From contig MU646849.1 in NCBI GenBank assembly GCA_026770585.1, forward strand, positions 75,364-87,664: DNA of 12,301 bases, given 5' to 3'. Source of the DNA: Baffinella frigidus. Its lineage: Eukaryota > Cryptophyceae > Cryptomonadales > Baffinellaceae. Below, piece by piece: positions 6,439 to 12,277 of this stretch. The notes beneath the pieces were generated by a model, which saw nothing but the letters and a program-made list of their open reading frames with translations, ran no database searches and was not told where the DNA came from. A program made the position numbers and the translations under genes. Every line of letters starts with the position of its first letter. The stretch's first letter is position 1.

Positions 6439-9400
6439 ATGGCGGCGGTGGAGCTCGAAGGGCTTCTTCCCGGGGGGCCTCCGCCCGCCCCAAGGAGCGG
6501 CGGAGGCAGAGCGTGGCGTCGCCTTGTTGTCGGCGCCTCAGCTGGTGTGATGTTGCTCGCGGTGGTGTACTTTGCGGCTAGCTCGCGGTCTGGTGCGGCA
6601 GGGCGGGCGGCGCTGGCGGAGGTTATCGTGCCGGTGATTCCGGAGAAGGACGACCCGAGCGAGCAGGCCGCGCTCATCATGGGGTCCGTCGACCACGGGG
6701 GGGACCCCCACCGCGAGGCACCCCCCCTACCCAGACACCCGCTCTTCCCGAGTACGGAAACTGCACCCGCAGCTACCCAGTCCCAGTCAACGAACCACAA
6801 CGCGCCTTGCTGAGCATCCTGCCCCAGCTTTCGCAAGCCAGGAGGGAACGTGGAATGTTTCCACCCGGCGCTTAATGCGGTGGTTCCTTTCAGGCGGAAG
6901 ACTTCCGCGACCACGACGAGCCAGGCCCGCCCAACACCGGTGCTCCCCTGCCCCTCAAAACGCTCCTCACACCATCTTTTCAGGCAAGGTGCATGCGAAA
7001 ACCTCGCTCGTCGGCGTTAGGGGACCTCACGCGCCCTCGCGCGACTGCAGCGCCTAACCCCTACCCCTAAACCCTGTCATTCAAACCCCAACCCCCAAAC
7101 CCCAAGACCCTCAACCCGAAACCCCAGGGGAGGAGAAGTACTATGCGGCAGAAGCGGACTCCATCATCCACCACGCGTAAACCCCAAACTCTAAACCCCC
7201 AACCCCCAACTCCAAACCCTAAACTCCAACCCCCAAACCCCAACCCCCAAACCCTAAACCCCAACCCCAAAACCCCAAACCCCAAACCCCAAACCCCAAA
7301 CCATGAATCAGGAGCGGGACGCTGGAGCGGATCATGCACGGCCCGCCGCCGGAGCCGGCGGTCGAGGACAGCATGACCATCTCGATGCCCGGGGGGAAGG
7401 CGGAGGCGGAGGCCAAGGAGGCGGAGACGCTCGTTGAGGCCAAGCTCGACACGTATTGTCCTAAACCCTAAACCCTCAACCCTAATTCCTGAACACGATG
7501 CCCTGAACAATAAACACTAGACCCTCAGGGTTTACTAAAAACTAGACCCTCAACACTAAACAATAAACCCTGAGGACCCGGCCACTCGGCTAGACTCGGC
7601 TCTCTTGAGTGGAACCTAGTACAAATGATGTGTACCGGGAGTAAAACAATATTATGAGTTGTACTGGGAGTAAAATTTTCTGAAGGCCAACCCGTGGTAC
7701 AACCTCATATTTTGTACAGTTGGGGTCCATTCAATTGTTTGAGAGTTTCATCACACCATTCAAGGTTTACACGTGCGTGTCACAAAGAGGGGAATACGCA
7801 TACGCAAGCACACAGCAAATAACGCACTCGTTTGTTTATAGGTGCCGGAACAAGAAGAAGAAAAAGAAACGTCATGACTGAGCAGAGTGCTTACACATCA
7901 CATGGGGTGCGTGTACAGGGGTACCTCGCTCATAAGAAACCGCCCCCCCCCCTAGGACCACCATAGGGTCATAGGCATGGGCCTACTGTAGGGTCCTAGG
8001 GGGTGACGGTTTCTTATGAGCGAGGTACCCCTGTAATGCATCGAATCGGCCCTATCGGATCGGCTCTCCTGAACCCTAAATCCTGGACCCTAAACCCCAA
8101 ACGCTCAACCCGCAGCGTGGTGGAGCCGAAGGTGGGGCCCCCAGCGGCCGTCTTGACCCCTCCGTGGAAGAACGCGGGGGCGACTCCGGACGACAACGTG
8201 TTCGCACACCCGGTAACCATCTATCGAACACTCCGTTCACACGTAGTGAGTTGTGTAGTCTACACACGTATTTTACACTTTTATCTGTGGGTGTGTAGCC
8301 TATACATCTGTTGTACACTCCTTTCCTGGTACAGACTGTGCCCCCCCAGCGGCTGTCTCGACCCCCCTCCGTGGAAGAACGCGGGGGCGACTCCGGACGA
8401 CAACGTCTTTGCACACCCGGTAACCATCTATTTTGTACTCTCCGTTTACACGTAGTTGTGCAGTCTATACATCTATTGTACACTGTTACATGTAGTTATG
8501 TGGCCTCTACATCTATCTAGTGTACACTTTTTTTACATCTAGTTATGTAGTTTACACACATATTTATGCGTTTTTTTACATCTAGTTATGCAATTTTTTA
8601 CATCTAGTTATGTTTTTTACATTTAGTTATGTAGTCTACACATATATGCTTCACTCCCGCGGAAAAACGCGGGGGCGACGCCGGATGATAACGCGTTCGC
8701 ACACCCGGTAACCTGCCTAGCTCTGTCTCGGTCTATTTGGGCTTACTGGTTTGGTGAGCCCGAACTCGTTTCCGCCCCAAAGTTGAAGGATGTGTGCCGT
8801 ACACCCAGGACGTCGTTGAGAATAGTCGGCCAGCCCGACTGAGGCTGAGGTAAAACGCTATTTCAGATCACTCCAGCCACACTGCCAGAAATAGACAACC
8901 CTGAACCCTGAACCCTGAACCCTGCCTGAACCCTAAACCCTAACCCCTAAACCCTACCGTAAACCCCAGGACGACTACGTGCCGGTCGACTCGCCCCGCT
9001 TTAAGAACACGGGCCGCAACTACTGGTACCCTCTCACGGGTTCAGGCAGGAGGGGACGGAAGGCTAGCTCGGTTGGTGTGCGGGCGATTTTGCTGGACGT
9101 TTTCTGGTGAAGGGGTTAGGGGTTGGGAGTTAGGGGCAACACAGCCTAGCCAGCCAGCCAGGCAGGCCGACTACGTACCGGTCGACTCACCATGCTTCAA
9201 GAACACGGGCCGCAACTACTGGTACACCCCAAACCCTAAACCCTAAACCCTAAACCCTAAACTCTAAACCCTAAACCCTGAACCCCAACCCCCAAACCCT
9301 GAACCCTGAACCATACTCCCTAAACCCTAAACCCTAAACCCCAACCCCCGAATCCTAAACCCTCAACCCTAAACCCTAAACCCTAAACCCCACACCCTAA

Positions 9401-11912
9401 ACCCTAAACCCTACGCCCTACACCAGGCACACGTCAAACGGGGAGACGACGGACGGGGCATTGGGGGGCCTGGGGGAGGGAGTTGCGCCGGGGTCGTCTG
9501 CGGGTGCGCGCCCGGGCCCTAGATTTACATGTTGGTTTTACGCTCGCGTCCAGGGTTGTACCACAGAGCTTCTAGAGAGGTTTTGCGCACCCACTTGTAG
9601 ATTTTAGACAAAGGGCACGTGCCCTTCGTCTAAAATCTGTGCCCTTTGTCTAAAATCCGTCTCGAGGGGAGACGAAAGGCGGTGGGGGGGCTGGGGGAGG
9701 GGGTTGCGCCGGGGTCGTCTGCGGGTGCGCGCCCGCGCCGTTCACCCTTTCACGCTCAACTATCCTCAACCCTACGCCCTGATTCGTGGAATTGCCTACC
9801 GTAGGGTCCTAAGGAGTATTCACGTGTGAGTTATTCAAGAAATTTCTCTGCAGACCCCTGTGTGGCTTACACCCCAAACGCTAAACCCTAAACCCTCACG
9901 GCACAAACCTCGTTTGCGCCGGAGTGGTCTGCTTAATGCCACAAGCCAACGCCAGCGGGCCCCTTAGCCTACGGTAGGAAACCCCCCTCCTCCTACGACG
10001 TTGACAACAAAAAGGTCTTTAAAAGTCGTAGGAGGAGGGCTCCTACTGTAGGCAATCCGTAGGCTCTAAGTGCCTCGCTGGCGTTAGCTTTTTGCATGAT
10101 GTTGGTGCACGCCCGCGCCGGCCACTCCTGGAGTAACTGTAGTCGCGGGAGCCTCCTGCACATGCCGTCTTGCCCGCTGAGCCATGACACGCCACCCAAC
10201 TACAATCACACGCCCGCGCCGTCCACTCGAGGCTGGTCCAGCTTGACCTCTTTTAAAATCTCAGTTGTAGACGCACGTCCAGGTTTGTACGAGAGTTGGG
10301 CACGTCCCCGCCCGAAACGCGGGCGGCGCGGCTCCAATTCCCACCAGGAATGCTTTGCATGTACAAACTCCTAACCCCCAACCCCCCTCCGCAGGGACGG
10401 GGCCGTTGATCTAAAACTCGGCGGACAGCTCTCCCTAGTCCCGATTCTTGACTAACCTGCGCAGTGTGTGTGTACCGCTTTAGGGTCTAGGGGTTGGGGG
10501 TTGGGGGTTAGGGTCCTAAACCGGAAAGGGATCTGAACCGGGCAAGACGGTGGCACTCTCGCCCTTCGTCCAAACCCGTAACCCTAAACCCCATGCACCC
10601 TGAACGACCGTGCGACTCTGGCAGGGACGGGACCGTTCATCTCGAACTCGGCAGACAGCGGCGCGCCCGCGTCGGAGGGCTGGACGCTCAACACCCAGCA
10701 GGTGCGCTCTCAACCCTAAACCCTAAACCCCTACAACCCTAAACACTAAACCTGCCTTCTCACACCCCACCCACTGCCCCCTGCACCCTAGTGGACGCTC
10801 ACCACCCAGCAGGTGCGCACAGCTCGTGAGAACAGTTAGGTGAGAACAGTCAGAACAGTTGCCTGAGAACAGTCAGAACAGGTAGTTGAGAACAGTTAGA
10901 ACCGTGAGTAGAGAGCAGTAAGTTGAGAACAACACCACACCCTAGATCCCGGATCTAGCCTGTCCAGGATCTAGGTTGCGGTGTTGCACCCTGCACCCTC
11001 ACCCCTCCGACACCCCAAACCTTCACCCCCACCCCCAATGCGGGACGACTGGTTGCACCATGGCAAGGCACCCCCGTACGGGGCATGAGGGGAGGCCGCT
11101 AGGGTGTAGGGTGTAGGGTGTAGGGTGTAGGGTGTAGGGTTGAGGGGTTGGGGGTCAGGGGTTAGGTAGGGGTTACGGGTTACGGGTTACGGGTTATCCA
11201 AGGGGCGTTGCGGGGAGGGGGGTTGTTGCGGCGGTGCTAACCCTAACCCCCCAACGTGGGACGACTTGTTGCACCATGGCCGGACCGCCCGGGGGCGTCG
11301 CCGGGGGGGGGGGGTGCGGCTGTTTTAACCCTGAACCCGAGAGACAGAGAGTCAGAGTGACAGAGAGACAGAGAGACAGAGAGACAGAGCGACAGAGGCG
11401 CCCAGGCCGGGTCTCATGTTTGCGTCGCGGGGGTGCCGTGACCCCCCAACGCGGGACGACTGGTTGCACCATGGCATGGCATCCCCTCGCGGGCCATGCA
11501 GGGAGGCCGCTAGCATTTAGGGTGTAGGGGTTGGGGTTAGGGGTTAGGGGTTAAGGGTTAGGGGTTAGGAGTTATGGGTTGGGGTTCAGGGTTAGCCAAG
11601 CCGGACCGCCCCGGGGCGTCGCGGGGGGGAGGGGGGGTGCGGCTGTTTTAACCCCGAACCCGAGAGACAGAGAGTCAGAGTGACAGAGAGACAGAGAGAC
11701 AGAGAGACAGAGCGACAGAGCCGCCCAGGCCGGGTCTCCTGTTTGCGTCGCGGGGGTGCGCGGCTGTTCCAACCCCAACCCCAACACACAGGACGATTGC
11801 TTCCACCACGGCAAGGCAGCCCCGTGTGGGGAGGCGCCCGCTCCTGAGCCGCCCGGGGGGGTCGCGGGGGGCGTTGCGGGGATGGGCGAGTACGTGGCTG
11901 CGCTTGAGACTG
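6439..11912 (+). CDS. Multi-exon gene with N-terminal membrane anchor and repeat-filled introns; unknown family
   Basis: Best joinable exons: 6439-6687, 6735-6849, 6901-6939, 6984-7015, 7133-7176, 7312-7452, 8116-8212, 8970-9025, 9427-9503, 10625-10701 and 11792-11912. All introns are GT-AG, phases match and no stop occurs in about 349 codons; the 3' end is not found. Residues 25-28 (AWRR) then about 29-47 form a basic-flanked hydrophobic segment, a type II signal anchor. Later pieces include EYGNCTRSYPVPVNEPQ, TLERIMHGPPPEPAVEDSM, a lysine/glutamate/alanine-rich coiled stretch, PPWKNAGATPDDNVFAHP, DDYVPVDSPRFKNTGRNYW, TGPFISNSADSG and GEYVAALET. High GC at third positions guided frame choice. 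The joins before 7133 are least certain: 6439-6751 joined to 6894 is also phase-consistent. Joins from 7176 onward are firmer. A lumenal or secreted-pathway protein is plausible; no function is claimed. Confidence 0.5.
6541..6709 (+). repeat. Inverted duplication arm B-right (within the anchor exon)
   Basis: Counterpart of 3699-3867. It covers the membrane segment and the following PEKDDPSEQAALIMGS stretch and ends just after the 7-G run (6697-6703). This copy has the full upstream coding part, so it is the more complete of the two. Confidence 0.88.
7058..7127. repeat. Telomere-like heptamer tract, C-rich on plus, before exon at 7128/7133
   Basis: Degenerate CCCTAAA/CCCCAAA repeats that run directly into the ACCCCAG acceptor of the next exon. 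Only a few perfect CCCTAAA units occur; CCCCAAA and CCCCAAC variants dominate. Confidence 0.85.
7177..7311 (+). other. Intron made almost entirely of telomere-like repeat
   Basis: A 135-nt GT-AG intron. Its donor GTAAACCCC is itself a repeat variant, and the body is CCCCAAAC/CCCTAAAC units up to ATGAATCAG. It joins HHA to SGTLERIMHG in phase 2 with an open frame on both sides. Confidence 0.65.
7453..8115 (+). other. Long intron with heptamer tract and an intact MITE
   Basis: Donor GTATTG after AAGCTCGACAC; acceptor CTCAACCCGCAG. It holds CCCTAAA-like sequence (about 7460-7570), an AT-richer stretch (about 7600-7900) with TGTACYGGGAGTAAAA twice (near 7631 and 7662), the 122-bp element at 7914-8035, and a short CCTAAACCCCAAACG tract before the acceptor. 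Phase 2 is kept across the junction. Confidence 0.55.
7914..8035. mobile_element. 122-bp MITE-like element, copy 4 (best preserved)
   Basis: Perfect or near-perfect arms, TACAGGGGTACCTCGCTCAT and its reverse complement, around AGGACCACCATAGGG...CTACTGTAGGGTCCTAG. It is 122 bp long with TA at each end and is likely the most recent insertion of the family here. Confidence 0.9.
8236..8650. repeat. AT-rich minisatellite around the exon copies
   Basis: Irregular repeats of TTTTTTACATCTAGTTATG and TAGTCTACACATAT. They fill the intervals after the first and second exon copies and become purer between about 8520 and 8650. The composition contrasts sharply with the GC-rich exon copies at 8116, 8335 and 8651. 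Confidence 0.8.
8335..8419 (+). CDS. Second copy of the PPWKNAGATPDD exon (candidate alternative exon)
   Basis: Encodes PPWKNAGATPDDNVFAHP like 8116-8212 and has the same donor (CCG|GTAACC). Acceptors at 8335 (TTTCCTGGTACAG) or 8350 (CCCCCCCAG) both keep the same entry phase. In the shared coding part GTG/GTC and TTC/TTT are synonymous. The N-terminal part differs (GCLD in place of AVLT) because of two extra C. Lengths 97 and 85 (or 70) nt are each 1 modulo 3, so including both copies would shift the frame. Confidence 0.45.
8651..8707 (+). pseudogene. Third, decayed copy of the PPWKNAGATPDD exon
   Basis: Reads PRKNAGATPDDNAFAHP and keeps the CCG|GTAACC donor, but TGG has become CGG and no acceptor with a pyrimidine tract is visible just upstream. 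Four synonymous against two amino-acid changes relative to the first copy suggest it was once under coding constraint. Confidence 0.55.
8897..8968. repeat. Telomere-like heptamer tract, C-rich on plus
   Basis: CCCTGAA and CCCTAAA units ending in CGTAAACCCCAG, which is the acceptor of the exon starting at 8970. Confidence 0.85.
9166..9221 (+). CDS. Second copy of the DDYVPVDSP exon (candidate alternative exon)
   Basis: A 56-nt copy of 8970-9025, flanked by AG (CCAGGCAG) and GT (GTACAC) at exactly the same positions. It reads ADYVPVDSPCFKNTGRNYW against DDYVPVDSPRFKNTGRNYW. Of six differences, four are silent (GTG/GTA, TCG/TCA, CCC/CCA, TTT/TTC) and two change residues. Because 56 is not a multiple of three, using both exons together would break the frame. 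The upstream tract here is CCAGCCAGCCAGG, not the telomere-like repeat. Confidence 0.5.
9227..9423. repeat. Longest telomere-like heptamer tract, C-rich on plus
   Basis: Many perfect CCCTAAA units in phase, interrupted by CCCTGAA, CCCCAAC and CCACACC variants. It runs into CTACACCAG, the acceptor of the exon at 9427. It is the purest array in the window. Confidence 0.9.
9600..9657. repeat. Three-arm palindrome of a 19-bp unit
   Basis: GATTTTAGACAAAGGGCAC (9600-9618) is followed directly by its reverse complement with one mismatch (9619-9637), then after one base by a perfect reverse complement (9639-9657). The first arm can pair with either of the other two, giving alternative cruciforms or hairpins. 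Confidence 0.9.
9666..9736 (+). pseudogene. Decayed copy of the exon at 9427
   Basis: The last 37 or so bases (CTGGGGGAGGG...GTCGTCTGCGG|GTGCGC) match 9470-9509 with one silent change, including the donor. The middle has lost 5 bases relative to the first copy, so the frame is broken, and the preceding AG lacks a pyrimidine tract. Confidence 0.55.
9794..9817. mobile_element. Fragment resembling the MITE core
   Basis: GCCTACCGTAGGGTCCTAAG resembles the CCTACTGTAGGGTCCTAG core of the 122-bp family. No terminal repeats are present. Confidence 0.4.
9937..10101. mobile_element. Large imperfect foldback element
   Basis: The centre is a perfect 15-bp stem, CCCTCCTCCTACGAC (9985-9999) with GTCGTAGGAGGAGGG (10025-10039), around a 25-nt loop. 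Outward the arms keep pairing: CCTACGG with CCGTAGG, CTTAG with CTAAG, and CAACGCCAGCG with CGCTGGCGTTA. Total span is about 165 bp. It resembles the MITE family only in its TACSGTAGG core and is otherwise distinct. Confidence 0.75.
10102..10374. other. Spacer with short internal repeats
   Basis: CGCCCGCGCCG followed by YCCACTC occurs near 10108 and 10208, and a similar CGCCCGCGCCGTTCACC near 9730. GTCCAGGKTTGTACNAGAG is shared between about 9550 and 10280. No firm exon is recognised. Confidence 0.4.
10395..10429 (+). pseudogene. Decayed copy of the TGPFISNSADS exon
   Basis: Matches the first 34 bases of 10625-10701 with five differences, four at third positions of the TGPF frame. TCG has become TAA, a stop in that frame. 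The acceptor CCCCCCTCCGCAG is intact. The homology ends after GGACAGC. Confidence 0.6.
10477..10605. repeat. Telomere-like tracts in both orientations
   Basis: A G-rich TTTAGGGTCTAGGGGTTGGG stretch (about 10481-10515) is followed by a C-rich CCCGTAACCCTAAACCCCA stretch (about 10573-10592). The two orientations lie within one presumed intron. Confidence 0.75.
10708..10790. repeat. Telomere-like tract, C-rich on plus
   Basis: CAACCCTAAACCCTAAACCC and CCCTAAACACTAAACC units immediately after the exon ending at 10701, followed by a C-rich run. Confidence 0.75.
10792..10812 (+). pseudogene. Short 3' copy of the TGPF exon end
   Basis: Repeats the last 21 bases of the 10625-10701 exon (encoding WTLTTQQ instead of WTLNTQQ) with the same GTGCGC donor. 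Only the tail of the exon is present, so it cannot act as a full exon. Confidence 0.6.
10824..10930. repeat. TGAGAACAGT minisatellite
   Basis: Imperfect tandem units of TGAGAACAGT and CAGAACAGTT with substitutions, running up to the hairpin at 10931. Confidence 0.8.
10931..10985. repeat. 19-bp stem hairpin
   Basis: AACACCACACCCTAGATCC (10931-10949) pairs with 10967-10985 at 17 of 19 positions around a 17-nt loop. The loop contains a further GGATCTAG, which repeats part of the stem. Confidence 0.8.
11044..11101 (+). pseudogene. Decayed copy 1 of the DDWLHHGKA exon
   Basis: Reads DDWLHHGKAPPYGA then TGA. It is related to the start of 11792-11912 (DDCFHHGKAAPCGE). The base pair before GAC is GG, not AG, so the acceptor is lost. 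Confidence 0.55.
11098..11200. repeat. Heptamer arrays with locally uniform variants, G-rich on plus
   Basis: GGGTGTA repeats about five times (11100-11140), then after a mixed GGGGTTAGG stretch GGGTTAC repeats about four times (11170-11196). Both have the 7-base period of TTTAGGG but each array is uniform for its own substitution. Confidence 0.85.
11260..11285 (+). pseudogene. Decayed copy 2 of the DDWLHHGKA exon
   Basis: GACGACTTGTTGCACCATGG reads DDLLHHG, then passes into the CCGGACCGCC unit. GG again replaces the acceptor AG. Confidence 0.45.
11280..11440. repeat. Tandem unit 1 with GAGACA minisatellite
   Basis: The first of two units 321 bp apart: CCGGACCGCCCGGGGGCGTC, a long G run, TGCGGCTGTTTTAACCC, then GAGACAGA repeats (about 11340-11397), CCCAGGCCGGGTCTC and GTTTGCGTCGCGGGGGTG. 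Frames through it are open on the minus strand because of the purine repeat, not because of coding. Confidence 0.85.
11455..11513 (+). pseudogene. Decayed copy 3 of the DDWLHHGKA exon
   Basis: Reads DDWLHHGMASPRGPCREAAS and is very similar to copy 1, sharing the GGGAGGCCGCTAG tail. It has no AG acceptor. Confidence 0.5.
11518..11600. repeat. Telomere-like tract, G-rich on plus
   Basis: GGGGTTAGGGGTTAGGGGTT and variants, between the third DDW copy and the second tandem unit. Confidence 0.8.
11601..11758. repeat. Tandem unit 2 with GAGACA minisatellite
   Basis: Copy of 11280-11440 displaced by 321 bp and nearly identical, including the GAGACAGA array (about 11661-11720). It precedes the one DDW-type exon copy with a proper acceptor (11792). 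Confidence 0.85.
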
Positions 11913-12277
11913 GTACCCCGGAACCCTGGACTCTGAACCCTGGACCCTACACCATACACCATACACCATACACCATACACCATACACCATACACCATACA
12001 CCATACACCATGAACCCTGAACCTTGAACCCGGAACCCTGCACCCCGACCCTTGAACCCTGAACCCTGAACCCTGAGCCCTGAGCCCTGAACCCCGACCC
12101 CTGAGCCCGAAACCCTGAGCCCTGAACCCTGAGCCCGAAACCCTGAACCCTACACATGTCCAAGCACCCCAACCTAATGCACGACTACCTGAAACCCGAA
12201 ACCCTACATCCTAAACCCTAAACCCTCAATTCTGACCTCATAGACAACTACTCGAAACCCGAAACCGTAACCCTTAA
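11913..12277. repeat. Terminal field of 7-bp repeats, C-rich on plus
   Basis: CCCTGAA-type units, then about nine uniform ACACCAT heptamers (about 11948-12010), then CCCTGAA, CCCTGAG and CCCTAAA mixtures to the edge. C-rich orientation at the right end is opposite to that of a true right-end telomere, so these are interstitial. Confidence 0.88.
12152..12250 (+). other. Two related short coding-like islands
   Basis: AACCTAATGCACGACTACCT (NLMHDYL) near 12170-12190, and GACCTCATAGACAACTACTC (DLIDNYS) near 12233-12253, are each followed by GAAACCCGAAACC. They look like duplicated remnants of a further small exon. Boundaries and phase could not be set. Confidence 0.35.

Noticed and set aside
6303-6914. 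203-codon minus-strand open frame
   Set aside because: It is the antisense of the membrane-anchor exon; the plus frame has the hydrophobic anchor and is shared with the inverted copy.
6894-7016. Alternative frame GRLPRPRRARPAQHR joined from a donor at 6752
   Set aside because: It is phase-consistent, but its third-position GC is low compared with the other exons, whereas the FRDHDEPGPPNTG/KVHAKTSLVG frame is high. Kept only as an alternative in the gene entry.
7067-7510. Glycine/leucine/tryptophan-rich minus-strand frame (GFGVWGLGF-type)
   Set aside because: This is the translation of telomere-like heptamers, which are open in several frames; it is not evidence for a protein.
8236-8650. CRISPR-like array of spaced repeats
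   Set aside because: Repeats are irregular in length and spacing, AT-rich and lack unique spacers; it is a eukaryotic minisatellite.
10625-10701. Reading the exon as WDGTVHLELG (direct join to the exon ending at 9025)
   Set aside because: Four of five differences from the copy at 10395 fall on third positions of the TGPFISNS frame, and an intervening exon at 9427-9503 restores that phase.
11194-12172. Minus-strand frames with LSLCLSVSLSL and VYGVWCM repeats
   Set aside because: They are translations of the GAGACA minisatellite and the ACACCAT array.
11913-12277. True chromosome-end telomere at the right edge
   Set aside because: The C-rich strand runs toward the right edge, opposite to a right-end telomere, and the repeats are degenerate and mixed with coding-like islands.
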